This document shows positions 11,560 to 23,417 of a DNA stretch of 64,000 nucleotides, piece after piece. The stretch is from Mytilus californianus. Taxonomy: Eukaryota; Mollusca; Bivalvia; Mytilida; Mytilidae. Where the stretch lies: positions 53,060,318 through 53,124,317 of the forward strand of contig NW_026262593.1 of assembly GCF_021869535.1 (NCBI RefSeq), in the 5' to 3' direction. Positions within the stretch are counted from its first letter, which is position 1. Each line of letters opens with the position of its first letter. Made by a program: the position numbers and the translations under genes. The notes below the pieces were generated by a model that saw nothing but the letters and a program-made list of their open reading frames with translations, ran no database searches and was not told the origin of the DNA.

Positions 11560-11623
11560 ACCTTGATTAGATTGACAAACGATACGGAATATGTTTATTC
11601 TCTCTATGAATTAAGTTATGTCT

Positions 11624-11812
11624 CCCTTCCGGAGCACCTGAGATCACCCCCAGTTTTTGGTTGGGTTCGTGTTGCTTAGTCTTTAGTTTTCTATGTTATG
11701 TCATCTGTACTATTATTTGTCTGTTTGTCTTTTTATTTTTGGCCATGGCGTTGTCAGTTTGTTTTCGATCTATGAGTTTAACTGTCCCTCCGGTATCTTT
11801 CGTCCCTCTTTT
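11624..11812 (+). repeat. R2 insertion, plus orientation
   Basis: Begins CCTTCCGGAGCACCTGAGAT and ends ATCTTTCGTCCCTCTTTTA. It interrupts the partial unit copy and is the inverted partner of 11,884-12,046. Confidence 0.85.
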
Positions 11813-11883
11813 ACAGTTACACGTAACTCGACTTTATTATCCATCATCTACACACCGAGAGAGTAAACCGTAAATTGATGCTT

Positions 11884-12046
11884 TAAAAGAGGGACGAAAG
11901 ATACCAGAGGGACAATCAAACTCATAGATCGAAAACAAACTGACAACGCCATGGCCAAAAATAAAAAGACAAACAGACAAATAATAGTACAGATGACACA
12001 ACATAGAAAACTAAAGACTAAGCAACACGAACCCCACCAAAAACTT
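11884..12046 (-). repeat. R2 insertion, minus orientation
   Basis: Begins AAAAGAGGGACGAAAGATAC and ends near CCCCACCAAAAACTTA. With 11,624-11,812 it makes a large inverted repeat around a 70-bp piece of the tandem unit. Confidence 0.85.
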
Positions 12047-12901
12047 ACCATGTCCCGAGTGTTAAAACCTACAATATTGCAGTTATACACATGTGTGTTG
12101 TTTGTTTTGTTGTACTTTTGTTTTTACTTTCGATATTGTACCATGTGATATTTATACAGATTTTTTTTAACAAATAAATAACATATAATTATATCGGTCA
12201 GCATGTAAATCGTGTAAACACCTAATGGCTCAGCAACATATTATGTCGGAAAGAAACTCTGCCGATACCATATACAGAGCGCCGAATGACAGTTCTTTGA
12301 ATTTTATGATAATGCATTTCGTTCTTATATTACCTTAATGACGTAAACCTATTTTCATCCGAATAGAAAAGAATGAACTAATTTCAATATGTTTCATAAA
12401 TGCCACGTGTTCTGACGCATACATTCGGAGGTGACCCTTCATATAACATTTCTTTGGTGCTTGAACAGTATAGTGTTTATATGTGTTGACAGTCAACCGA
12501 ATAACCGAGTAAATCTAGCGACGAGACGATGCAATTAATCATTTTAGTATCTACAACACACGTTAACAGCAATTTCTATAGTGTCCACGAAGATGCATGT
12601 GCTGATCACATCACCTAAGATATACTACAGTTATTATGTCGAAAATACCAACTGCCCACAAGATTCTACGCATCAAACTGAAAAATCAGCAACACGAACA
12701 ACAATAAAAACCCGGGGTTTACAGGAACAATAAAAACATTATCAGTTTCTGCAACTTGTATTGACACCTGTTGCATTACTTATACAGAGAATTAAGGTAT
12801 GAAAAGTATTCTAACCAGTAATGTATCTTAGCTGATTGGTATCTCTTATATAACACTAATACTTTACCTAAGTAAAAACAAATTGATGAATACAAATTCT
12901 C

Positions 12902-12907
12902 TTTATT
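12902..12907 (-). terminator. Candidate polyadenylation signal, copy 1
   Basis: AATAAA on the minus strand, conserved at the same place in copy 2 (19,226-19,231), copy 3 (27,128-27,133) and copy 4 (35,673-35,678). It lies downstream of the exon-like frame. Confidence 0.35.
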
Positions 12908-13349
12908 ATATTCATTTCAAAAGATAGAAAATCAGTGCATCCATACCCGACAGAAAACACTGACATACTTCGGAGAAAAGGCGGACAATTTTTACTTCGA
13001 CTAAACAAAATATAATCGGTAATGTCAGATATATGTTTGGCCTCTTGAATTTGAAAATAAAAACAAAGTATTATAAATCTATTCAATAATTCCTTCAGAT
13101 TTTCACAAGACATTAAAACCATTTTTGGAGTGTGTCTAGGTTTCACATGTGGATGAAATATATCTTGAGTTATGGCCTTGTCTCATATATAATATCACAA
13201 CTGACATTTCTTATCTAACTCATGGTATTCATTTATCTGTAAAAGTACATTCACTCAACAAAAAAATTAATACCCTGTAGAGAAAGTTGTATTTTTGTGG
13301 TCAATCTCTCGACCTGATTGATTCTTCTTCACGCATAACAAATGTATAA

Positions 13350-13448
13350 TTATTGTTTGTAGTATCGAGTGTCCAGTTCTTTAAGAAGATTGATGGGCAT
13401 GTCATGTACTGAATATAAATACATGACTTTGGCATATGTGTTGCATTT
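13350..13448 (-). CDS. Exon-like frame, unit copy 1
   Basis: Putative last coding exon on the minus strand. TTTTTTCATTACAG makes a good splice acceptor, then 32 codons beginning AAATGCAACACATATGCC and ending TACTACAAACAATAA. The peptide contains YAKVMYLYSVHDMPINLL and ELDTRYYKQ. An AATAAA lies downstream at 12,902-12,907 (minus), giving a plausible 440-bp 3' UTR. The same frame recurs in the other copies with matching length and stop. I do not recognise the family. Coding status is inferred; an upstream exon has not been identified. Confidence 0.3.
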   Translation of the reverse strand, partial: KCNTYAKVMYLYSVHDMPINLLKELDTRYYKQ

Positions 13449-13562
13449 CTGTAATGAAAAAACAAATGAAACGATGAAATATTTGGTAAAGTAGCCAAAG
13501 CGATATATTTGTTGACATTTATTACTGAAACGCATATTATAAACGCAGTACAAACAGTTCAA

Positions 13563-13786
13563 TGGCTTTGGTGCTGAGTGCTCTAAGTAGTTCAACTAGA
13601 CTGTCCTCACTTCGATTGTGAGTTCGACTCCAATCTTAATTGACTTGGACTGTCAGTTTTCCTGCCAAAGGTCCGTGGTTCTCTCCGAGCACTGCGGTTT
13701 CCTCCACCAACACAACCTGACCCTCTAGAAATAGAAATAAGAGCTGAAAATGGCGTAATACACCACAAAATCAACCAATCAATCAC
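13563..13786 (+). repeat. SINE-A in copy 1
   Basis: Head eroded (GCTTTGGTGCTGAGTGCTCT), body intact (TCTCCGAGCACTGCGGTTTC), tail TCAACCAATCAATCAC. It sits at the same place as SINEs in copies 2, 3, 4 and 4b, so it was present before the duplications. Confidence 0.88.
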
Positions 13787-14642
13787 ATGTGTCCCTCTTT
13801 AATAAGTATCGTCTAGGGGAATAGCTCACTTATCAAAGTTAATAAGAAAAAAAAATGTTGATATTAGAATTTCTAAACTGATGACAGAACTGAATCTGCG
13901 CCAACACTAATCTCTGAATTATTCCAATAGCAATGAACAAATAGTTTCAGTGAAAATTACCTGCATTTATATAATAAAATGTCATACAAAATTTCAAGAG
14001 TATCTATACATTGGCAGTGTATTATAGAATCAATTTTCGATGAAATGAACTTATTATAGAAGTATATGAAACCTAATTGTAACGATACAAAATTGCTGTA
14101 CTGATGGAAAAACAGTTTTCGTGAAGAACAATTCAAGTTGATATGGTTTCAATGCAAATAACATGTATTTTAATAATAAAATGTCATTCCACATCTAGGG
14201 CGGTCGAACACTTTGACAGTATATTATAAAACAAGATTCTGAAAGAAATGCCAGAACAAGATATAATTTAACTGCCTTGTCGAAAACATTAAGCAATGAA
14301 CTATTTTTTTCCAATACAGTTTATAGAGCTAAACAAAAATAGTTTTAACACCGTATTACACACACTGAAACTGTCGTTAGTCCACCTCATTGAGGTGTAT
14401 TTCATTTAATCTGCCTATTCCTTAAACAGAGGAATGGTAGCTGGGCCAAATCATGAATGTAGGCACATATTTAATTAATTAAGCTTGGGATTCCCCCAAG
14501 AATTCACATAGGAAAATAGGTGACAAGAAACGAAATGAGATACCTTCCCTCAATATAAAATAGATAAATAAAGAATATGGGGCATCCATCTATGACACGA
14601 AATCAGTACATGCACAGCAAAAACACAGAAAAGCAAAGGATT

Positions 14643-14720
14643 AATTGTGCGAGTCGTCTTCTCTATGCAGACGATATTGATATTGTTTCCTATAGCTGCG
14701 AACGACTCCATATTCATAAA
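14643..14720 (+). pseudogene. Possible LINE reverse transcriptase relic (YADD)
   Basis: Frame NCASRLLYADDIDIVS resembles motif C of non-LTR reverse transcriptases (LLYADD followed by hydrophobics and S). Related blocks at 30,507-30,590 (CVSCLLYADNIDIMS) and 41,681-41,738 (HCLSCLL, stop, EDDIVIIS) give a consensus even closer to LLYADDIVIIS. Only about 25 residues are readable, and short matches can arise by chance. Confidence 0.3.
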
Positions 14721-15954
14721 AGTGAATGGAGTAAAATTTCATACGAGCAAGATAAAAATAAGGAGATGTAGTATGATGGCCAATGAGAAAAATATCAATC
14801 AGAGATCAAATGACGTTGATAAATCAGTCAGTTACTAGAAGTACATACGCAGTGGTGTAGGGGCAGACTTGTAAGTAATGAACATGATAAAAGCATTTAA
14901 AGCAGATAGTGACTTCCGATTCGATTTTGATTAGATGACACTTGTCTCAAAATCAGAAACCACAGCTTACAATCTTTTATCTATATTTTGTAAGTGTGTT
15001 TTCTTTCTCTTCTCCTATTTTGATAACAGTAATTTATTTGATTTCACAATTTCATTGTCAATGATTCAAAATTGTCTAACATAATTTTAAAAAGTGAATC
15101 GAAGGCATATATTTCGCTGACTGTCTAGCTATGTCGTAATTGTAAACTAAGTCTTGTAGTAATATGTGGTCATTCATGTTCTACTATAATGAATAATTTC
15201 TTTTTTTCTAAAGTGAGCGAATCTTTTCAATGAATATCGTGAGTCCTGAAAACTCGCCCCTATAATTAAAGAAAATTGTCATTTTATTTAATATAATATT
15301 TCCAAATGTTTGTAAATCTCAAAAAGCAAAACTAAATCAAATCTTACAACATTCTTATAATCTTCTTATTAATCTTTTGGGGGGACACCACCACATCTGT
15401 CTGAATAACTTCTAGACTATAGATAAGTTTCTTTGTTTCTTTTGGATTTTCTTATTCCGTTCATAAGTTTGCAACCACCAAATTTTCGAATTGTCTAATC
15501 CTACTCTACTCATAGTTCGAAGTTGGTAATAAAATATTGCGCGAAAAATCAACATCTATTAGTCTCAAATGTAAAGAGTTTATAATTTCGACTCATGAAT
15601 TTTGATTGTCCCTTTGGTGTATTCCGCCTTTTTTCATTATTGTAAAATGCAGTAGTCCTTTTGTTGGTCCGTTACTTTATATAACTGCGTTAAACATGGA
15701 CTGTGGGCTACCAACCACTTAATATATCGGTGAAAGACAAATTAAAATTTTTTACAGCTTTTTGGTAAGGAAGGTGGCAAATAACTCTTACCAAGAAAAA
15801 ATAATTATTTGTTTTAAGTTTATTTTTATTTTTATTGACCTCAAAGTTAATATCCAGTCACAAAGTAGAAAGATGTTCTACTCAAATAAGAAACAGCTAC
15901 ATCATTGCGTTATTTAAGGGTGGGTTGGCGCCTTCAAACATGGTGAACCACGCC

Positions 15955-16240
15955 ACATTCTGTATGAGCCTGTCCTAATTCAGTAGCCTGTGATTCAGTG
16001 ATTGTCGTTTGTTCATGTCTGTCATATCTGTTTTTTGTGAATTAATTTGTTATAAATTATGCCGTTAGTCATCTCAATTGACTTATTTCACAGTTTTTAT
16101 GTCTGGGCCTTTTAAAGCCGACTATACGGTATGGGTTTTCTCATTGTTGAAGGACGTACGGTTGTCTATATTTGATTACATCCATTTCATTCGAACTTTG
16201 ATGGATATTTGTCTCATTTGCAATCATACCATATCTCTTT
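15955..16240 (+). repeat. Dispersed repeat R1 in copy 1
   Basis: Contains ACTATACGGTATGGG, a degraded form of GAAGGCCGTACGGTTGCC, then TTTGATGGATATTTGTCTCA. Related sequence at 21,955-22,240 and 32,400-32,690 (inside the tandem units) and at 51,520-51,635. Confidence 0.75.
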
Positions 16241-17790
16241 ATTTTCAAATTCATTATTATAACAGTTTTGATGAAGTTTACACTATCTAAAAAAAGTCTT
16301 TAAGAGACCCATGTCTATATATATTTATATAAATACTCACAACTTCTGATATGACTATAACATATTGGTCCCGTGAAAGACTTTTACCAGAGCTGATAAG
16401 CTGTGTGGAATGTACAAATACTCAGACATTTTCAATATAGTAATGATGTATCACGCCTATTTGATAGTAGACTTTTCTTTGATACAGGATTTTTTTATTA
16501 GTTGTAATTTGCTTTGAAATAGCCTACAGTAACTGCGAGTACTCTCAGTTCGATACTATGTGTTTTAAGTGTTTTTTTGAGTTGTGTCTTTGTGCATTGT
16601 ATCTGATTAGTCAGGTCCTTTTCAGCTGAGTTTTTTAATTGTTCTTTTGTGTGATGGTACATCACTGTCCAAGGGTAGGTGGACACTGTAATTCACTGGT
16701 TGTCGTTAGTTGTTGTATATCATATTTGTTTTACGTTTATTGTTTTGTACATAAATCAGACAGTTAGTTTATACGTTAGGACTGTTTTACATTTATTCAT
16801 TGTTAGACTGACAAGCGATACTGAATACTTTTATTTTTTTTAATGAATTGAATTATTTCCTTCAGGTACACGTAAATTGATATACTCGAATCCATCGTCA
16901 TCCTCACAGCTAGAGTAAACAACAAATTGATGCATTGAAAGTTCCATGTTGTTTGTTATTTTTACTGTTTTAACAGTGCCGTTTAGGGCCAAAATATCTA
17001 AATTGTACAATGTGATAGTTATACAAATTTCTTTTAACAAATAAATACCTAACAATTATATCGGCCAACATGTACATCGAGTACACGCCTTATGATTCAG
17101 CAAGATACAACGTCGGCAAGAAATTAACCCTATCGATGCAATATAGAATGCCGAACAACAGTCTTTTGAACTTTATGATAATAATTTCCGTTCTTACATT
17201 TCCTTAATGACGTACATACCCATTGTCACCAAAACAGCATGAACTAAATTGAATATGTTTTATAAATTCAACTTTTTTCTGACATATACTATCGGACGTT
17301 ACCATTCACTTAACTTTTCTTTAGTGATTGAATAGTTTTACGATTAAAAAGCGTCGACCGAATTATAATTTAACTCAAAATGTTACTAACAATAAATATC
17401 TAGCGACGAGAACATGCAATCGATCATTTTGGTATCTTCAATACACTTAAATAACATTTTCTGTAGTGTCCACGAGGATGTATATGCTGGTGACTTCACC
17501 AAAACTGTGCTACACTTATGGCGTATCTATTCTTAAAATCTTAAAATAACTTCTATGTATGCATATTTTTTTATTCCTTTTTAAGGGGGGTTCAGCCAGT
17601 TATTTTATTGACATAAGTATATATCAGGATGTTACTCTTCATTGTCTAAATGTTTGTGTTGTTTCTGTATTTACAGTACGATTGTCGGGCAAGTGCTTGT
17701 TAGATTTCCTTGCCAGTTATAAAATGATTTGCTGATAGCGATTGACTTCTTGTAACAGTTTCCGCTCAAAATCGTTGATTTGACCGTCTT

Positions 17791-18071
17791 GATTGATTGA
17801 TTGATTGATTAATTGCTTGATTGCTTGATTGGTGTTTAAACCACTTTCGGCACTATTGTGATATTTTGTGGCAGTCAGTTTTCATTGGTGGAGGAAACCA
17901 GAGTGCCCGGAGAGAACTACCAACCGTCGGTAGGAAGACTGACAATCCGAGTCAATTAAGATTAGAGCCGAGCTTACCTGCCACGTGCGTGATTCGAACT
18001 CACAACCTCAGTGTTAACAGGCTAGAGATACAGTAGTTCGACAACTTATACCATTCGGCCAACGAGGCCCC
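17791..18071 (-). repeat. SINE-A insertion specific to copy 2
   Basis: Opens with (GATT)n and ends with TTCGGCCAACGAGGCCCC, the complement of the head. It interrupts sequence that is continuous at the corresponding place in copy 4 (about 34,590), so it arrived after duplication. Confidence 0.88.
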
Positions 18072-18407
18072 AAGGACCGTTTTGAACTTACAGTCTTGTT
18101 TTCCCTCCTTGTTGAAGACCACACTGGGAGTTTGATATAAAGAAGAAAAATTAAAAGCTGTTCCTTTTCATTTGTCCTTGCCATGCATGAATTGATTTAT
18201 CATAGCCGTTCTTTCGATTCACGTGGTTGATAATTAATCGATTTGCAGCTTTATTTAGTGAACTATGCACCGTTATGTCGATAAATTCATCAAACTGTAC
18301 AACACAAATTGATTGATTGTTGGCTGCTTTAAGTCAATTAGGTACCTCATTTACTTCCATTAAAGGAACGATTTAATTGATGATGTATTTTAGTAGAGAT
18401 GGAAAAA

Positions 18408-18640
18408 AGTAAAATAACAAAAATGCCGAACTCCAAGGGAAATTGAAAACAAGAAGTCCTTTATAAAATGGCAAAATCAAAAGCTCAAACACATCTAACG
18501 AATGGAAAACAACTGTCATATTCCTGACTTGGAACAGGCATTTCCTTATGTAGAAAATGATTGGTTAAACCTGGTTTTATAGCTAGCTAAACCTCTCACT
18601 TGTATGACAGTCGCATAAAATTCCATTATATTGACAACAA
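18408..18640 (-). repeat. Dispersed repeat R3, copy 2
   Basis: Reverse-orientation match to 7,799-8,012, including GAACTCCAAGGGAAATTG and AACTGTCATATTCCTGACTT. Confidence 0.85.
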
Positions 18641-18699
18641 TGTGTGAGCAAAATAGAATAGAATTAAAGAAGATAGACCGGTTTGTTTTTTGAAATTGG

Positions 18700-18775
18700 T
18701 ATGCTTCGCTCTCACTCTATATGAAATTTACCGACCCATTATATATCGTATTAGGTAACTAGCACACTGTGTAAC
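18700..18775. repeat. Half of the foldback element seen in copies 3 and 4
   Basis: GCTTCGCTCTC, ATATGAAATTTACCGACCCA and TATATCGTATTAGGTAACTA match the right arm of the 35,120-35,257 hairpin; the left arm is missing here. Confidence 0.75.
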
Positions 18776-19787
18776 TAATATTATTAAGTGAACAATGCAC
18801 CGTGATATTGATAAGTTCAATAAACTATACAAAGAAATTGATTAATTGTGGGCTGCTTTACATCTAAAGTACACCATTCACTTCAGAAAATGAACGATTG
18901 AATTGGCGAACAATTTTTTAGTAGAATTGGAATAGAGTCACAGGATACCAAAAATAAACAAATCGAAGAAAGACTGACATGTTGGCCAAAGAAGGACAAA
19001 ATACCAACAGTCCACAAAATTATATGCACCAAACACGGACAACAATAAAAACCATGAGTGTACAGAAATATTTCAGTTTCTTCAACTGTTATTGACACCT
19101 GTTGCATTACTTATATCAAGGTATGAAAAGTATATTAATCAGAAATGTACCAAAGCGAATTGGTATCTCTAGTATAACACTAATACTTTACCTAAGTAAA
19201 AACAAATCGATGAATTTAAATTCTCTTTATTGTGTGCAGTTAACATGTCAAAAGATAGACAAACCAGTGCAGCTATAACCGACAGAAAAAACTCACATAC
19301 TTCGGGAATAGGCGGACAGTTTGGAATTAGACTAAACAAAATTTAATTGGTAATGTCATACACGTGTTTGGCTTTTTGAACCTGAAAGTAAAATAAAGTA
19401 TAAAAAATCTATCAAATAGTTCCTTCAGATTTTCATAAGACATTAAAACCATTTTTGAGTGTGTCTCACATATTTGCCTAAGGCTTCAAATGTGGATGAA
19501 ATATATCTTGAGGTCTGGCCTTGTCTCATATATAATATCACAATTGACATGTCTAATCTGAATCATGGTATTCATATATTAGTAAAAGTACTGTAATTTT
19601 TAAAGGATTGAAGATTTCCGGGATCAGCTAAATGTTTCTAAGTATGTCTCTGCCTTGTTTCACAATATCATTTACTCACAAAAAAATTATATCATGTAGA
19701 GAAAGTTGTCTTTAAATATTGTAAATTTCTCGACCTGATTGATTCTCCTTGAAGCATAACAAATTGATTAGAAATGCAATAAAACAA

Positions 19788-19886
19788 TTAATGTTTGTAG
19801 TATCGAGTGTCCAGTTCTATAAGAAGATTGATGGTCATGTCATACTTTGAATGTAAATACATGACGTTGGCATATTTATTGCATTT
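19788..19886 (-). CDS. Exon-like frame, unit copy 2
   Basis: Same 99-bp frame as 13,350-13,448: acceptor TTTTGTAATCACAG, then AAATGCAATAAATATGCC, ending TACTACAAACATTAA. The peptide contains YANVMYLHSKYDMTINLLIE and LDTRYYKH. It differs from copy 1 by both silent and replacement changes but keeps frame, length and stop. An AATAAA follows at 19,226-19,231 (minus). No recognised family. Confidence 0.3.
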   Translation of the reverse strand, partial: KCNKYANVMYLHSKYDMTINLLIELDTRYYKH

Positions 19887-19993
19887 CTGTGATTACAAAA
19901 CAAATAAAACGATGCATTATTTGGTAAAGTAGCAGTTTATTAGTTGACATTTTTTACTAATGCACATTTTAAAAACGCAGTATACTCAGGTCA

Positions 19994-20256
19994 AGGTGCA
20001 TATTTGCCGAGTGGTCTAGGTAGTCCAACTACTGTATCAGTATCCTGTCATCCCTGATGTTGTGAGTTCGAATCCCGCACGTGGCAGGTGTTCTCGACCT
20101 CAATCTTAATTGACTTGGACTATCACATGTATCAGTTCTCATGAAGAATAATGGTTTTCTCTGGCACTCCGGCTTCCTCCACCAATAAAAGCTGACTCCC
20201 ACGAAATAGACGATATTGCTAAAAGTGGCGTTAAACACCAAAATTAATCAACCAAT
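19994..20256 (+). repeat. SINE-A in copy 2
   Basis: Head GTGCATATTTGCCGAGTGGT, B-box GTGAGTTCGAATCCCGC near 20,061, body with CACTCCGGCTTCCTCCACCA, tail ATTAATCAACCAATCACC. Positional equivalent of the SINE in copy 1. Confidence 0.9.
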
Positions 20257-20849
20257 CACCTTCTTGTCCCCTTTAAAATGTAGGGTCCAGGGGGGATATC
20301 TTACTTATCAAATTCAACAAAAAAACACTTTTTTTATATGAAAATTACTTAACTGATTACAAAACATAATTTGCGTTAACAACACCAATCTCTGTATGTA
20401 TTTCAATAGCTATCAACAAAGGGTTTCAGTGAAAATGACCTGCTTTTATATAATAAAATGCCATTCAAAATTTCTGACGTACATGTACTTTGACAGTATA
20501 TTATGGAATCTATTTTCAATGAAATACACTATTATAGAAGTAAATGAAACCTAATAGTAACGATACAAAATTGTTGTACTTTGCTTGAACTTCAATTCAA
20601 GTTGATATGGTTTCAATGAAAATAACATGATTTTGATGATGAGATGTCATTTCACATCTAGGGCGGTCGAACACTTTATCAGTATATTATACAATCGAAA
20701 AAAACATACCATAACTTGAACTAACTTAACTGCCTTTCAAAAACATGAATCGATGAAATGATGTTTTTCAAATAAAATATAAAGGACAGACAAAACATTG
20801 TAAAGGTCATTTAATATTTATGAAAAAATATTTTATATCCTAGGCATGA

Positions 20850-20935
20850 CGGGGGCTTCGGTGGCCAAATGATCAGAGTAATCCATCTGCTGTATCAATA
20901 GCATGAGCGTTGTGAGTTAGACTCTGCACGTGGAT
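20850..20935 (+). repeat. Second SINE-A in copy 2, 3' truncated
   Basis: GGGGGCTTCGGTGGCCAAAT, a degraded head, up to CTCTGCACGTGG; the body is missing. Equivalent SINEs lie at 28,340, 37,306 and 39,391 but not in copy 1. Confidence 0.8.
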
Positions 20936-23326
20936 CGTTAGATACTAGAAGTACATACACAGTGGTGTAGGAGAAGACATACAAATAATGAACATGATAA
21001 AAGCATTTCAAGCAGATAGTGACTTCCTATTCGATTTTGATGAGATGACACTTGTCTCAAAATACAGATACCACAACCTACAATCTGTTATCGATAGTTT
21101 GTAAATATGTTTTCTTTCTCCTATTTTGATAACAGTAATTTATTTGATTTCAGAATTTCAATGTCAATGATTCAAAATAATCTAACATTATTTAAAAAAG
21201 TGAATCGATGGCATGTATTTCGCTGAATGTCTAGCTATTTTGTATTTGTAAACTAAGTCTTACAGTAATATATGGTCATTCATGTTGCACTATAATGAAT
21301 AATTTTTCTTATTCTAAAGTGAGCGAATCTTTTCAATGAGTCCTGAAGACACGCCCTATAATAAAAGGAAATTGTCATTTTATTCAATCTTATATTTCAA
21401 AATCTTCTCGGAAATTTAAGACTTCATCCAGCAATTCACTCAACGTATTCAAATCGAAAATACATTTAATTTTTAATCTGATTACAAATTACTTTGATTT
21501 AAGTTTGTAAATCTCAAAAAGCAAATTTAAATCAATTTAACCATGATAATTTAATTTGTGCAAATGTAAACATTTGCGTTCAGAAATCAATACATTTGCG
21601 CGCAGGTGTTTGGTACATTTGTCACAATGTTAGCATTTGATGCAAGTCGGTTTTAACAGAAGGGTAGCTACATGTGTACAGTAAAGCTGGATTATGAACA
21701 TAATAACTATCTTTTTATTCATTTTGGCAGGGGACAAGGGGGACCACCACCACTTCAACCCAAAACCACTTTTTTAAAAAACCAGTTAGTTGCAAATAAA
21801 TGATGATAATGCAGGAGGATACACTCTGACTACCTTCTAGACTATAGAAAACTATTTTTTCATTTTATTTTTGCTTGTCACGTTCATACGTTTGCCCTAC
21901 CAAATTTTTAGTCTAATCTTTTACTTCATATAGTCCGAAGAGGGTTGGCGCTTTCAAACATGTTTAACCACACTATATTCTGTTTGTGACAGGAGCCTGT
22001 AATTCAGTAACAGTCGTTGGTTCTTGTCGGTCATGTTATTATAAATTAGGACGTTAGTTTTCTCAATAGACTTGTTTCACATTTTTCATGTAGAGGCCTT
22101 TTATTACTGACTATACGGTATGAGTTATTCTAATTGTTGAAGGCTGTATGGTTGCCTATATTTACTTATATCCGCTTCATTCGAACTTTGGTGGACAGTT
22201 GTCTCATTGGCAATCATAAAATATCTACTTATTTTTGAATTTATCTTTATAACACGTTTGATGAAGTTTAAACTATCTTTCAAAAATTTCCAAGAGACCC
22301 TTGTCTATTTATTATATAGTTGCTAGTATATAAGTACACAACGACATCCGGTGTAATGATATGATAGTGTTTGTATGAAAGATATTTACCCAGAACTAAT
22401 ATGCTGTTTGAGATGTACAAATACTCAGATATTTCGTGTATTGTAATGGCGTTTAAGCTTTGATATCAGACTTTTCCTTGATACAGGAATTTTTTATTAG
22501 ATGTAAATTGCTTTGAAATAGCCTTCAATAACTGCGAGTACTCTTTGATTGGTATTTTGTGTTTTAAGTGTTTTTGTTAGTCGTGTCTTTGTGCTTTGTA
22601 TCCGATTAATCCCTTTTCAACGGAGATTTATAATTGTTCTTTTGTTGTGATGGTACACCGCTGTCCAAGGGTAGGTAACACTGTAATTCAGTGGTTGTCA
22701 TTTGTTATTGTACATCATATTTGTTTTTTCGTTTATTGTTTTGTACATGTTTTCACGTTAAGAAAATGTTTTCATTGTTACACTGACAAGCGATACTGAA
22801 TACTTTTACTTTCTGTAATGAATTAAATTATTTCTTCCAGGTACACGTAAATTGATATACTCGATTTAATCGTCATCTTCACAGCGAGAGTAACCAATAA
22901 ATTGATGTTTTAAATTTACCATGTTCCGAGGGTTAACAAGTACAATGTTGACGTTATATACATGTGTGTTCTTTTTTTTTTTTGGTTGCGTACTATTCTT
23001 TTACTTTCTAAATTATAAAATTTTATAGATTACAATTTTTTTTAACAAATAAATATGTAAAAATGTATCGGTCAACATGTACATCGAGTACACGCTTTAT
23101 GACTCAGCAACATACTATGGCGGAAAGAAGTTAACCCTCTCGATACCATATAGAGTACCGAATGACAGTCCTTTGAATTTAATGATAATAATTTACGTTC
23201 TTATATTACCTTCATGACGTACATACCCATTGTCATTCAAATAGAACAGCATGAATTAAATTGAAAATGTTTCATAAATTCCATGTGTTTGAGACCTATA
23301 CTCTTGGGCTTTACGTTATAGAGAAA

Positions 23327-23417
23327 GTCCAAATAACTGTCCATTTCTGGGAAATAATAGAGCGGAGTCCCGTGAACCGAGGCCCATTATTTCCCAGGAA
23401 TGGACAGTTATTTGGAC
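23327..23417. repeat. Perfect-arm foldback hairpin
   Basis: Left arm 23,327-23,358 and right arm 23,386-23,417 are 32-bp near-perfect reverse complements (GTCCAAATAACTGTCCATTT against AAATGGACAGTTATTTGGAC-type sequence, with small differences). The 27-bp spacer is GC-rich (AGCGGAGTCCCGTGAACCGA). The outer flanks sit inside copy-3-specific sequence. Confidence 0.85.

Larger units (their letters stand above)
11560..12192. repeat. Partial leading copy of the long tandem unit
   Basis: GATTGACAAACGATACGGAATA at about 11,570, GAGAGTAAACCGTAAATTGATG near 11,858 and the GTGTGTTGTTTGTTTTGTTG stretch near 12,092 match the 3' parts of units 2 and 3 (22,785-23,040 and 33,280-33,510). It is split by two R2 insertions. 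This places the unit's last about 300 bp upstream of copy 1, as expected for a tandem array. Confidence 0.7.
12193..17058. repeat. Long tandem unit, copy 1
   Basis: Runs from anchor ATCGGTCAGCATGTAAATCG to the same anchor at 17,059. In order: a block with TATAGTGTCCACGAAGATGC (12,580), a terminal-exon-like block (12,900-13,450), SINE-A, a block with CACATCTAGGGCGGTCGAAC (14,190), ACTAGAAGTACATACGCAGT (14,835), GAGTCCTGAAAACTCG (15,240) and CTGCGAGTACTCTC (16,530). It lacks about 1.3 kb present after the first block in the other copies (junction near 12,640) and lacks the second SINE. Copies look roughly 80-90% identical by eye in shared blocks. Confidence 0.88.
17059..23066. repeat. Long tandem unit, copy 2
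   Basis: Same order of blocks as copy 1: CAACATGTACATCGAGTACA at 17,067, GTAGTGTCCACGAGGATG at 17,463, terminal-exon block at 19,226-19,886, GGGCGGTCGAAC at 20,661, GAGTCCTGAAGACACGCC at 21,338 and CTGCGAGTACTC at 22,532. It has the 1.3-kb segment missing from copy 1, plus its own SINE-A (17,791-18,071) and R3 (18,408-18,640) insertions. Confidence 0.88.

Noticed and set aside
12868..13146. 92-codon minus-strand frame as a gene
   Set aside because: Probably 3' UTR of the exon-like block; frames at this place differ in length and composition between copies.
19994..20110. True tRNA gene from a good B-box
   Set aside because: The arms do not form a cloverleaf, and the head is followed by the SINE body and appears in about ten SINE copies.
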